Assembly (NCBI GenBank): GCA_029204225.1
Contig: CM055097.1
Location: 25,885,039 to 25,949,038, forward strand
DNA from: Diphasiastrum complanatum
Taxonomy: Eukaryota > Streptophyta > Lycopodiopsida > Lycopodiales > Lycopodiaceae
Direction: 5' to 3'
Length of the DNA stretch: 64,000 bases
Part shown: in pieces, positions 26,001 to 38,000 of the stretch
Position numbering within the stretch: the first letter of the stretch is position 1
Layout of the letters: the number at the start of each line of letters is the position of its first letter
Notes under the pieces: model-generated
The model's database searches: none
Seen by the model: the letters and a program-made list of their open reading frames with translations, nothing else
Told to the model about the DNA's origin: nothing
Position numbers and translations under genes: made by a program

Positions 26001-29000
26001 GTGGGATGTCCAGTTCTCCCCTGGTGAGAATTGACTCGAAAACCCTGAGCGTGATCTCCTAGGTTTTGCGGTCCATTTACCATTATCAAGAGATTAGACG
26101 AAGTTACCAATGAACTAGAACTCCCTAGCGGCACTAAGGCACGTCTAGTATTTCATGTTAGTCAATTACGGAGAACCTTAACCAGATCAGATAATCTGGT
26201 AGGGGACAGTGTTCTAGTCACTCCATTGGATTCCCAACAGCTTCCACAAGAACCTGAATGTATTCTTGATTCTTGAGAGACTCAAACACGTCATACCCTG
26301 TATCAGGTGGAAGGATCATCCTGTTGAGAATGTCACTTGGGAAAGAGGTAGTGTTCTTCACAAGTTATTTCCAGCCTTCGTCTTAGCAGACCAAGACAAT
26401 TCTTAAGGGGGGGGGAGTGTTACGAGCCTATAACTGCAGCCGAGCCCTTAAGGACACTTAGGTATCATAAATCGTAGTTAGAGCGGGACAGTGTGAGTAG
26501 CATGCAAAGTGCGTTAAGGCCTAACCTTAGCATGGAGCCCATATGGCCAAGTTAGGTATAGTCATGCACACAATTAGTTAGGTCTCCCATGACACTGGTA
26601 GTTCCTCTAGTGTGGAGTCACCATGCATCCTACTAGCCTTAACACTCGGCTAGGAGGGGCATTCTCTATAAGAGAGGATGCGATGGCTGGGTGGATAAGA
26701 CTATGCTAGCTCTATTGTGGTTTCTGGCATCTAAAAAGGCCAAACCTAGATAGACTACACTTTAGAAGGACTGAAAGCAATAGTACCTCTGAAAACTATA
26801 AAACCTAGGAATTCAGTCCATAAAACTGCAAAGGTACAATTGGACCACTTAGCAAATCGTTGATTGCAGAAGCTAAAAAACATAATTAAAATGGAATATG
26901 TGTGCAGCCATGTCGAAGTTGAAAACTAGAATATTGTCAAAATAGACAAGGACAAAAACACCACGCAGAGATCAATCATAACATCATGGAAAGTGTGCAG
27001 ACCATTAGTGACACCGAACTCATAATGGCATGAAGAAGTGTGAAACGATGTTTTGGGCTCACCACCAAAATGTATACCAAATGCCACCACATCAAAGCAC
27101 GGCTTAGAAGATGAAGTGCAACAAGCTGAATCTGTTGATCGACAACATGTGGAGATAATCTGAAATGGTCTCCAATTACAAAGACCAATTGTGTAGTTCA
27201 ATCCCATATGGAGAACCTGAATTCACTGAAAGAAACACTTTGTCTTGGAAAATGACCAACAATATGTCTATGATGAGGGACAAGAGGCAAATTGGTATCC
27301 ATATCTGTAGGAACAACATTGGAAAAATCAGTAGAAGTTGTATATTGAAGAGTGGGAGGCAGGGTAAGTGAATGAGTAAATCGGGTAGAAATGGACTCAA
27401 GTACAGACTCCATAGAGCTCATCTCAAGTACAGACTCCATAGAGGTCATCTTATCCTCAAAGCTGTGTAACATAGAAGTGTGTTGGGCACTATTAGCCCG
27501 GACCTCAGCTATTCGGGAGTTTGAACATCCAATTGAGATTGTATGTCATTGGAAGAGGAGGAAACACATGTGCATGATGATCGAGTAATAGGAAACGAAT
27601 AGGCTGGAAGAAGATGATTGGTGCTGAGAAAACCAAGGAAGAAGAAGAAAACAACCAGGGACAGTGATGGAATCAACAAGGACTAAGAAAGCAGTGATGG
27701 AGCTAACTAGGGCAATAATTGACGGTTGACCAAACAGAGTGGAATAAGGCATTGATGGACTATGAAGAAGAATCCAAGGCAGCAATTGACCCAAAGGAAC
27801 CAAGCAGGTCAGTGAGGGACCAAAAGAGGATAGGTAGACCAGGGATGGATCAAGGAAAAGCAAACAGGGAAGTGATGGTGAAAAAGGAGGCAGGGGCAGC
27901 AACGGTGGAATATGAGGAGGTGCCAGTGATAGTGCAGATGGAAGGAGAAAGGAACAGAAAATTAAAAGATGGCAGGAAGTGCTCACCATGTTATGAACTC
28001 AATCACAGATATTCGCAATATCAAAAACAGCATATGAGCTGCCTATTTATGACTATTGTGCAAACCGATGCATGGGCACATGTTTGATGAGAATTTGTTT
28101 GCAAAGCAATCATCATGGATGTTACTGACATCAAACTGATGAGCTGTAGTTCACAACATTATTACAGTCTGATCAAAGCTACACTTGCTATTGAAGCTTT
28201 ACAAAGATCTAGGTTGTGACCCAAGAGAAAGCTTGTTGACCATAGGGTTTATCCTACCGAAATAATTTGGAGCTATCTTTTCTATTTTGTTTCTAAAGAG
28301 CAAAATAAAACATCAAGGAAACCATACCTGTCGCTGAAGGCATGAAGCATTTGAACATTGAGGATTTGGGAGCATTTCCATTGTTGGAAAGAAATCCTTC
28401 AGAGCACTGTAGCCCTAACGTGAATAATCGTCCAGATCAATCCATGTTTCAATACAAAACGTCACAATTCATTAAAAGAACTAAAAGTACCTACCGTAGA
28501 TTATGAAAGCTATTGAGTGTTCAGCTGTTATATTTTCATTGGAACTACACAATACCTACTTAAAAACCCTGTGCAAATCATTTCATTCCAAGATAGATAA
28601 TTGCAGAACTATTGGATGTCATAGACATCTAACCATAAATCATACTATGCATGTTCATACATACTTATGTTGATGAGAAGCAATGGCTAAGAGTACTTTG
28701 TGCACAAACACGTGGTAGTGGGTGTCAAATGAATTCTTAGTTACTGTTTACGATATACTTTATTACTAGCTGTAACTAGCCGTAGGCTAGTCTAGTAGTC
28801 TACTCCTAGGTTCTCCCTCTCTATCAGGGTTCAAGGTTTATATGTACATTTTACATTCAGTATGAGTTAGTGTGAAAGATTGATAGTGCGTGTTCTTCTT
28901 GCGGCTTCTTTGGTGATTGCTTATGGTGAATGCTTGATGTTGCATATCTGATTATTAACATGGTATCGGAGCTACGATAGTCCTACGTGCCCGATCAGTG

Positions 29001-32000
29001 GATACAGCTTGTCACAGGCTCCGCAACGAAGTGAGAAAGTCCTTCACAAGAGGTGAAAGCTTGGAGAGACAAAAACGGCTGGAAGAAATCCTTCTTGATG
29101 TATTTTGCAGGTTTTGGAGCTCACAGTTATTAGTGGGGAACGAAGACATAGTCCCGGAGGCATCAGAAAGGCCAGGGCAGCATCAGACAGATTGAAAATC
29201 TGTTGAGTGGGAAAAGTTTTACAATTCTTTTTTTTAGTCTTTGTGAAAAGTGTCATTTGTCAGAGAGTTGAGCCAAGAAATCTCTCATTTGTTTGTTTGG
29301 GGTACTGCAAATCACACCAGACAGTGTCTAGTACTACCATTTGGAGCTTTGAGGCTTCATACCTTTCACATTACTGATATCTGTCTGTTTGAACGATCAC
29401 TCGTTTCAAAATCTAAGCAAAGAGGAGGTGGCGTAGCCATCGCGCCGAAGTAGGGAATCTAGAATATTCCCTCTGAAAGTTCTTATATTCTCTCTTTTTT
29501 ATATCCGTACCAATATCGGATCCAAGCGCGCTAGCTGAAGAGAAACCCGAGCAGTCGTACATCCGCGCTCCAGTCTGATATTGTCCGTACCGATATTGGA
29601 TCCAAGCGCACGAGCTAAAGAAAATTCCGAGCAATTGTAGATCCGCGCTCCAGTTCGATATCGCATGCTTCAATATCGGATCCACGCGCACAAGTTAAAG
29701 AGGATCCTGAGCAGCCGTACTTCCGCGCTCCATTCCGATATCAGGTGTATAACCAGAAAAATATACAGGTCTGTGGTGTGATAAATTACTTGATCCGGAC
29801 TCATCTGTTCAGTAATGGCAACTCTAAGCGAGAGTGTCCTCAATGAGTCAAGCAAATTGGAAGGAGCTGGCAACTATGCAGTTTGGAAATTCAAACTGAA
29901 AAGCATTTTGATGGAAAAGGAGTTATGGGAGATCGTGACAGGTGAAGAGACAAGGCCAGTGATTGAAGAAGATCAACGGACATTTGACAGGAGAAAACGG
30001 AAAGAACAAAATGTCATCAACTTATCAGTTAGAGATGCAGTTATTCCCTACATTTCGGATTCAGAAGGACCAAAAGAAGCATGGGATACGTTGAAGGCAT
30101 TGTTTGAGACCACAAACACATCTCTATTCCATAAACCTGGAAATTGTAGGTATTGCAACAAACCTGGCCATTGGGAGCGTGAATGCTTCAAGAAACAGAA
30201 GGAGATAGAACAAAGAAAAGGCAAATGGCAAGCGGACAATTATGCTAATCAACATCAATTTGATGATGATTATTATGAAGACAATTATGTTGATCAACAT
30301 CAATACGATGATGATCAATATGAAGATGATACAGGTAAGAGTTCAAACTTGTTCATTACAGCATTAATGACAAGTGATGAAGCCAAGGATACCTGGTACA
30401 TTGATAGTGGTGCGTCCAAGCACATGACTTCAAGGAAAGAGTGATTTTCAGAACTCAAGGAAACTCACAATGGTGATGAAGTTGGACAAGCCGATGGCAA
30501 ATTGCTATCTATTAAAGGAGTTGGAGTGGTACCAATGAAGTTAGCCAGCGGGAAGATAAAGCGGATAAGCAATGTGCAATATGTACCTGGCTTAGCTAAC
30601 AATCTACTATCTGTTGGGACGATGGCTGATCAACAACTCAAGGTTGAGTTTGACAACGACAAATGTCTTGTCAAAGACATCAAGAATCACTACAAAGTGA
30701 TTGCTAGAGGAGCTAGAGTCAACGGGAATCGACTCTACAAATTGATGCGAGATCTTTTGCTCAAGCTATGGTAAGCACGGTTGATAGTCGAAGTGATCTT
30801 TGGCATCAACGATTTGGTCATATTAGTGCTCAAAGTTTACAGATTCTCAAAAGAGGTAATCTAGTTATAGGATTGCCTGATATTTCTTTTGAAGGAAAAA
30901 TTTGTGAAGGTTGCATTTTGGGAAAACAACACAGAGAGAGGTTTCCCAAAAGTGGAGCAAGGAGAGCCAGTGGCATCCTAGATCTTATCCATAGTGATCT
31001 ATGTGGACCTATGCAGACTAGATCTCTTAGTGGCTACTATTACTTTATCACCTTCATTGATGATTATAGCAGATGCATTGGATTTATGTCATAAGCAAGA
31101 AATCAGATGCTTTTGCTAAGTTCAGGGAATTCAAGGCATTAGTTGAAAAGCAAACAGGATGTTGCATCAAAACTTTGAGATCTGATGGAGGTGGTGAGTA
31201 TTTTTCGAACGAATTATTGATTTCTGCAAAGATCAAGGGATCAAGAGGTAGACTACAACACCTTATTCACCACAGCAAAATGGAGTTGCAGAACGAAAGA
31301 ACAGATCTATTGTTGAGATGGCCAAGGCGATGCTCAAAAGCAAGGGTCTGCCAAACACCTTTTGGGCAGAAGCTTGTAGCACAGCTACGCAAATCCTGAA
31401 TCGGTGTCCTACAAAATCCGTGGAAGGTAAGACACCTCATGAAGCTATTACTGGAAAGAAACCTAATATTTGTCATTTGAGAGTATTTGGTTGTGATGCT
31501 TATGCTCATATTCCTGATGAGAAACGAAGGAAATTGGATGCAAAAGCTATCAAGTGTATTTTCCTTGGATATGATGAGAAGGCCAAGGCATACAGGATGT
31601 ATGACACAAATGCACAGAAGCTTGTAATTTCTAGAGATGCTACATTTGACGAGATGGGCCGAGGTGAACAATCTGAAGTAATCACTAAACCTTTTGATGA
31701 GGGAGCGAAAGTACAGGTCAAGAAGGAAGTGGATTTTGATATAGAAAATCCATTGGACAAAGGCAAGCCTGATGCTGAAATTCCCAAGAGAGTGTCTAAA
31801 TGGTACTTATCAGTCACAGATGGTGCAAAGAAGGGAGATACTCCCGAATCTAGTGAGCAGGGAGAGCTTAGAAGATCAAGTAGAAATCGAAAACCTCCTG
31901 CAAGATTAGAGATGAATCTAGCCCTAATGGGTTCTGTGCTCAAGGCTCAAGAACCAAAAACTTTTGATAAAGCAAAGGAGCCCGAGGAGTGGCGTGAAGC

Positions 32001-35000
32001 TATGGAAACATAAATGGAAGCTATATCAAAAAATAGGACTTGGAACTTGGTTGAGCTACTTGATGGTAAGACGCCTATTACTTGCAAATGGATATACAAG
32101 ATCAAATATGGAACTGATGCAACTCAACAAATACAAAGCACGGTTGGTTGCGAGAGGATTTGAGCAGCAGGAAGGTATTGATTTTGAGGAAACCTTCGCA
32201 CCCGTAGCTAAGATGGTAACTATATGTTTTGTCATTGCTATTTCCGCTTTCTATGGTTGGAAGATCCAGCAAATGGATGTTAAATCTGCTTTTCTTAATG
32301 GAGTGCTAGATGAAGAGGTGTACTTAGTACAACCTCAAGGATTTATTGAACCAGGGAGAGAGCACCTTGTTTGTAAGCTATTGAGGACAATTGTGGAAGA
32401 TGATGCACTCACCATTGCATGCATCAGGGTATGTTTTGCATCCACATTGGAATGGCATGGGCAAAAAATTTATGGTTGGCTAGATGATAGTTTTGGAGAG
32501 GGGCACAGGTGGGGACATGAATGAAATCACTAAAATTGTTCACCAACTAGATAAATATAGGAATAAGGATAACTCGTTTGGACGGTCAGTTGCGAGAATG
32601 CCATTACAGAGGGCCTTGCGGTTAAAGCTGTGGGAGTCATATGGGCCATCTCCATCTAAGCTCCAGTGGCTTGCCATCATGATTTTTAGTCAGGGTGGTA
32701 CAACCTCTCCATTTGAAAGAATTTGGGGCACATTTTACTCATTCACACAAAAAGTAGGAATAGGTTGAAGCCCACCACCATGGAGAAGTTGCTTCATATC
32801 CAATTCGACCTAAGGCTACTTGCAAAGTTCCAAATTCATGATCTTTAAAAGTTAGAATTGAAACTGCAAGACCTGGACAGTGAGAGGGCTGAGGAGTGAC
32901 TGACTGTTCTTGAGGCTGAGCAAGAAGCCATTAAGGGATGGATTTGCAAGGCAGGGCTCATGTTCCTTCTAGATGCCTAACTTGGTTTACATAGAATGTG
33001 AATACTTGGCAAGCCAAACAACACGTTATTATGAACCTTGTTGGTTCAAGGCCAGTAAGGTGCTAACAAAAGCATAGTGTCTTTGATCACGGATGCACTT
33101 TTGTGGCTAAAGGCAAATATGATTGAATTGAGAGTCTCAAACGATGCAAGTTAGAGTGAGCGTTTAACATAGCAAAATGAAACGAATGATATCTATGCAC
33201 AATCTCAAACTCGTAGTTGCTAAATATCAATCTTGCAAAATGATTCTAGGAAAGGTGAAGTTATAAATAAGAATATAATTAAATGGATCATGAGTGACAA
33301 CAAACTTAGTATAGATAATTCCATATTGGAAATAAGAGATTAACTTACCAAGTATTTGGTAATGTTCCCAAAGCTTAGAAGGTATTTGAGTGCATTTTGT
33401 ACCAAAAGCCCAGCAATAATTCCCTATATATCATGCATAAGGATGTAAACATGAACATTAGCCCATCCAAACAAACTCATTGTTAGCCTTTCAAGTACTC
33501 CATATTCTACTTTTCCTTACTAGGTATTTCCAAAATACGAAGAAGATCAAAGCATTTACTACAACTAGAACAAGCACAAAATAGCAGAATAGGAATTAAA
33601 AGTCTTCTTTGTTAGAATTCTACAATGTTTCCTACGACAAATAGCATTCATCATTCACAAAAAGAGATAAGAGAGAAGGCAACAATAGTTGAAATAATGA
33701 ATAAGGAATAAATGATGGTCCTGACATGGGAAGGGCTATAGGTCCCATGTAAAAACTCGCAAGTCGTAAAGGCCCCCAAGCACAGAGAGAACAAAAAGGA
33801 CCCAACTTCCTTAAGATAAGGAAGAGGCCTCAAATGGACAAAGTCCAAAATTATTGAAAGTGCACCTTGCACTTTGCCATGTTCCATGCCAAATATAGAT
33901 GAATTCCATAAATTTTTTCTAATCTAAAGTTCTCATTCCAAAGGAAAATTCTCCACATTTGCCTCAAACTTGTGTTATATACTACTCAAAGACAAATTCT
34001 CTTACACAACCAATGACTGTAAGATTTGGTTTGAGGAATCTCAAGGAATGCCACGACAGGCTGCTACCTTTAAGTTTAACTACAATGAATTAATTTCCAA
34101 TGGGAAATGTCCAATATATAGTTACAAAAATGACTCTTCAACCACCAAGGGTCTTGGAATCTAAAAGGTCCATCATCAAAGGTCCTAGGAGTTACACAAG
34201 AGAAGTTAAAGCGAGTTACACACTAAAGTGCTTTAAGGGACCTGACATGTGCAGGGCTAGAGGCCCCATGTAGAAACTCGCACGTAGTAAAGGCCTAAAT
34301 CACCTACAAGAGGGTGACTAGGCATGCATGCTTTGATACCATGTTAGAACTCTACAATCTTTTCTAAGAGAAGTAGGATTTAATCATTCACAAAAAGAGA
34401 CGAGACGAGAGAAAGTAACAATAGTTAAAAGAATCAATAAGCAATAAACGATGGTCCTGAAATGGGAAGGTGGTATGGACTCACCTAAGCTAACCCGAAT
34501 TAGTAAGTTGCCCTAATTGGGATCTCTTTAGGTACTGGGCCATTACCATTAAGGGCATGTCCTTATGGGGCCCAAGTACCCTTAGTTACCCTAATTTCTA
34601 GAAGGTTCCACTAAGGGCCTCTAGATAGTATATATAGGGCTATAGACATTAGATGCACATTCATTATGTATTTCCTGACTAATAGGTATTGCTTGGGCTC
34701 TTTGTGGGGGATCTCTTGTCTATGCTTAGCTATTGCTTGTAGGGCTTTAGCAATTGTTCTTCATTTGATATCAACATCGGTGATTTTGTTCATAACACGG
34801 TATTAGAGCACTGTCCTGAGCAATTCTGGAAGTGCTTTTTTGTTTTATGGTTTCTTTGCAGGTTTTTGGATCTTATGTTTGTTTTTGTGATTTTCTTTGG
34901 AGGTTTAAGGATCTTCATTGAAGGACTAAAATTTGCTATCTCTTTTCTCTCTTCATCTCTCTTTAGTTGGATCTTCATCTTTTGGTGGATCTTTATCTTT

Positions 35001-38000
35001 CTCTTTCTAGACAGTTTTCTAGCCGTCTTTTTCTTTGTCTAAATTTTTTTTTCACATTTTTTTTTCATAACTTCTTTGTTTGTGATCAGACTTAAGTTTT
35101 GTTAGTTGCGTTGGTGTCATAGCATGTTGGTGCCTATGATGGTGTAATTTTTTTTGCTGGCCGTTTTTTAAAAACCCTAATTTTTTGTTTTTGGAAATAC
35201 TCATCTTTTTCATCCTTTTTCGCAATAGAAGTTCAAAATAATCATATGCATGAGGGTGCTAGGCTGAGACAAGACTATGGATCCAGGTTTCATGGCAAAC
35301 GGAGGACTACATGCAAAGATCTTGCAAAGTTTTCCAAAGGGGTATTCTTTTTTACTTTTCATTTATTTTTAGTTGTTCTTTTTGCATATGTGATTGGATC
35401 TTGTTCTTTCCTATCGTTCCTTGATTCTTAAGATCCATTTTGTATCCATTTTTGACCTTTTAAAAGTGAAGGTTTTGAAAAGTCAAATCTTGGTCAAATT
35501 GGAATATTTTGTATCCTGTTCTAAAAGATTCTATTTTTTGGATCTTTACATACTTTGATTTCAAGAAGTTCATTGCCCTTTATGCTGCTTCTCTACTTTC
35601 TTGGACATTACATATAGCTTGGGTTACAAACATGTCCATTCTCGTTGCTGCTTGTCCGGGTGGTTTTCTACTTCTCCTATATTTACCTTGGCATTCTTGG
35701 TTGCTGGTTGATCTTCTTCTGGTTCCTTGGCATTCCTGGTTGTTCCATATTGCTTGGTTTCAGATGATGCTATCGAGATGTTCCCTTCGGCGCCATGATG
35801 TTGTCTTTCAGTGGTATTCTTGTCGGGAGTTTGAGTGTTGCTTTTGGAATACCTACTTATGTCCTCTCCTTCATTATTTCCATTGGTTCATGCATTATTG
35901 CTCATATATTATGCGTATTTAGGTTATTTCTGTTATTCTTATAATTGGCTATTACTACAACTATTGCTTGGGGCCTTTCTTTCAGTTTTTAGAGTTCTTT
36001 ATTTTTAGCCCCAACATTGCGGGCAATGTTTTTTAAAGTTGGGGAGTGTTATGGACTCACCTAAGCTAACCCTAATTACTAAGTTGCCCTAATTGGAATC
36101 TCTTTAGGTACTGGGCCATTACCATTAAGGGCATGTCCTTATGGGACCCAAGTACCCCTAGTTACCCTAATTTCTAGAAGGTTCCACTAAGGGCCTCTAG
36201 CTAGTATATATAGGGCTATAGAAATTACATGCACATTCATTATGTATTTCCTGACTAATAGGTATTGCTTAGGCTCTTCATGGGAGATCTCTTGTCTATG
36301 CTTAGCTATTGCTTGTAGGGCTTTAGCCATTGTTCTTCATTTGATATCAATATTTGTGATTCTGTTCATAATAGAAGGCTACAGGCTCCATGTAGAGAGA
36401 GACTCACAAGTTGTAAAGGCCACCCCAAGTGTAGAGAGAATAGAAAGGACCCAACTTCCTTAAGATAAAGAAGAGGCCTCAAATGGACAAAGTCCACATT
36501 AATTGAAATTACACCTCGCACTTTGCCATGTTCCTTGCCAAATATACATGAATTTCATCAATTTTTTCTACTCTGAAGTTTTCATTAAAAAGGAAAACTC
36601 TCCACATTTCACTAAAACTTGTATTGTATACTACTCAAAAGACAAACTCTCAATGATTATAAGGATTTGGCATGAGGAATCTCAAGGAATGCCACGACAG
36701 GCTGCTACCTTCAAGTTTAAATCCAATGGATCTAAGGAAATATTTTTCCATTACAATCAGCCCAATCTCCTATTTTAACATGGCTCTCCATGAGAAGAGT
36801 AGAGATATAAGGCAAAATTGACATGGTAGCCAATCTATCCCAACATATTTGACAATCAAAAATAGTTGTATGTAAAATAGCACATACAAAAAGTTATGAA
36901 CTAAATCATGGATTTAGTTCAATGAAGCATAAGATAACAATACATGGGACATTCGAGCAATCTTTTACAAAGAATGATAAAGAGCGTCAAGTATCATCAA
37001 TGGATAAAGCCCTACACAATCAATAGCAAAGGCAAGAGTTCTCTCACGAAGAGTCCAAGCACTACCAAATCAATAAGCTGAAAAATGAATGTACATAGGA
37101 CCTACTTATACTCCCTTGAAGAACAAAAATTGAGGAAGCAGGACTTCTGGAGGGAAAAGAGTATCCTCCTAAAGGACCCCCACTCCAAATACTTAACTAA
37201 TAAAAGTAGGCCACTTGGCCAGTCCTACATATAAATGCATGAGAAAAAGCTTTTATGCCTGTAATAGATGTAATAAAATTATGTGAGTAAAGTTAAAAGA
37301 GCAAATTCATGTGACAATACTGAGCATGTTCAGCTATTCCCAGAAAGACTGAAACGATCTCCTGCAAAGAGCCTGACAGTTAAGGTTCCCAAATGTGTAC
37401 CATGGACCAAGCACCTGTGTGTAAGCATACCACTGACTCCACCCTGCTGACCGTGGAATACCCCTCCCCTACCCAACTTTGTTTTGACCAAAAAGCATAA
37501 ATGCTTGTGAAAATACAGATACCTCTCTAAGGGATGCCATGTAACAAATACACAGGTTGCAATATTGAAAATCATCTTCTTTAAGTCTCTACTTTGTCGC
37601 GTCATGAGTTTCCCAAAGATTGTCTAGAACAAAATACGTGAGTTTTACCTGCACATTCTCAATCAGAACGCTAATAAAAAGGATGAGAAGATTCAATATC
37701 CTACCATTGTAGTAGGTAAAGATGCTGCACATACACCTTCACGCTTGAGAGTTCGCTCATCCACTCCAGAAGCTACAACCTGCATTTGTATGCAAGCATA
37801 ACTTCATTTTTTGATCTACTTACGAGTACAGTTTCTGTGCATACATTATTTTAATGGCCAGAGAATAGCCTGAGGAACTAAAGATCTAAAATGGGACCCT
37901 TAAGGAGCTTTGTTTTAAATCATGTAAAATTTCGTGATGAGATAAATGATCAACTTGAGCCTGCTTAATTAATGCTGAGGACTCTATCCATAAATGTGCA

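Larger units (their letters stand above)
28668..32400 (+). mobile_element. Copia element 3, 3'-truncated, inserted in UBA5 intron D-C
   Basis: The element contains a 5' LTR, primer site, an 850-bp leader with three 80-bp repeats, gag, protease, integrase and the first part of the reverse transcriptase, in antisense orientation to UBA5. It ends near 32400, where hAT transposase sequence begins. RNase H, the 3' half of RT and the 3' LTR are missing. Confidence 0.88.
34471..36373 (+). mobile_element. Intact TRIM-like LTR retroelement, 1903 bp
   Basis: LTRs are 34471-34797 and 36047-36373, both exactly 327 bp. The target-site duplication is GAAGG (34466-34470 and 36374-36378). The primer site after the 5' LTR is degenerate (CGGTATTAGAGC against TGGTATCAGAGC), and a polypurine stretch AAAGTTGGGGAG precedes the 3' LTR. 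A TATATATAG box lies at about 34629. The 1249-bp interior is T-rich. Its largest open frame (35509-35922, 137 codons) is hydrophobic and Trp/Tyr-rich with no retroelement motif, so I read the element as non-coding and non-autonomous. It is nested in the minus-strand element above, inside UBA5 intron C-B. Confidence 0.88.
33610..36780 (-). mobile_element. Small LTR retroelement (TRIM-like), minus strand, interrupted by another TRIM
   Basis: Two related sequences in the same orientation start TGTTAGAA(T/C)TCTACAAT at 33610 and 34342. They share AATAAA(T/C)GATGGTCCTGA, ACCCAACTTCCTTAAGATAA and GGAATGCCACGACAGGCTGC. The second copy is split by the element at 34471-36373 and resumes at 36374. Immediately before 34342 is the minus-strand primer site TGGTATCAAAGC (34330-34341). 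This reads as a minus-strand element with 3' LTR at 33610 to about 34090, an interior of only about 240 bp and a 5' LTR at 34342-34470 plus 36374 to about 36780. No coding capacity. The outer borders at about 34090 and 36780 are approximate. Confidence 0.65.

Noticed and set aside
27546-27989. 147-codon minus-strand hydrophobic frame and its 122-codon plus-strand partner at 27719-28087
   Set aside because: Neither shows a domain. Both sit in decayed Gypsy gag/leader sequence, and the low-complexity composition explains the open frames.
28415-28560. Extra exon candidate upstream of UBA5 exon D (ending CTACG|gtaggt on the minus strand)
   Set aside because: The translation does not resemble UBA5, and exons C and D already join in phase without it.
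29505-29744. Regular 80-bp repeats considered as a CRISPR-like array or satellite
   Set aside because: The repeats are contiguous without spacers and lie between the primer site and gag of a Copia, so they are a retroelement leader feature.
37330-37605. 91-codon minus-strand frame in UBA5 intron C-B considered as an alternative exon
   Set aside because: No similarity to UBA5, and exons B and C join in phase directly.
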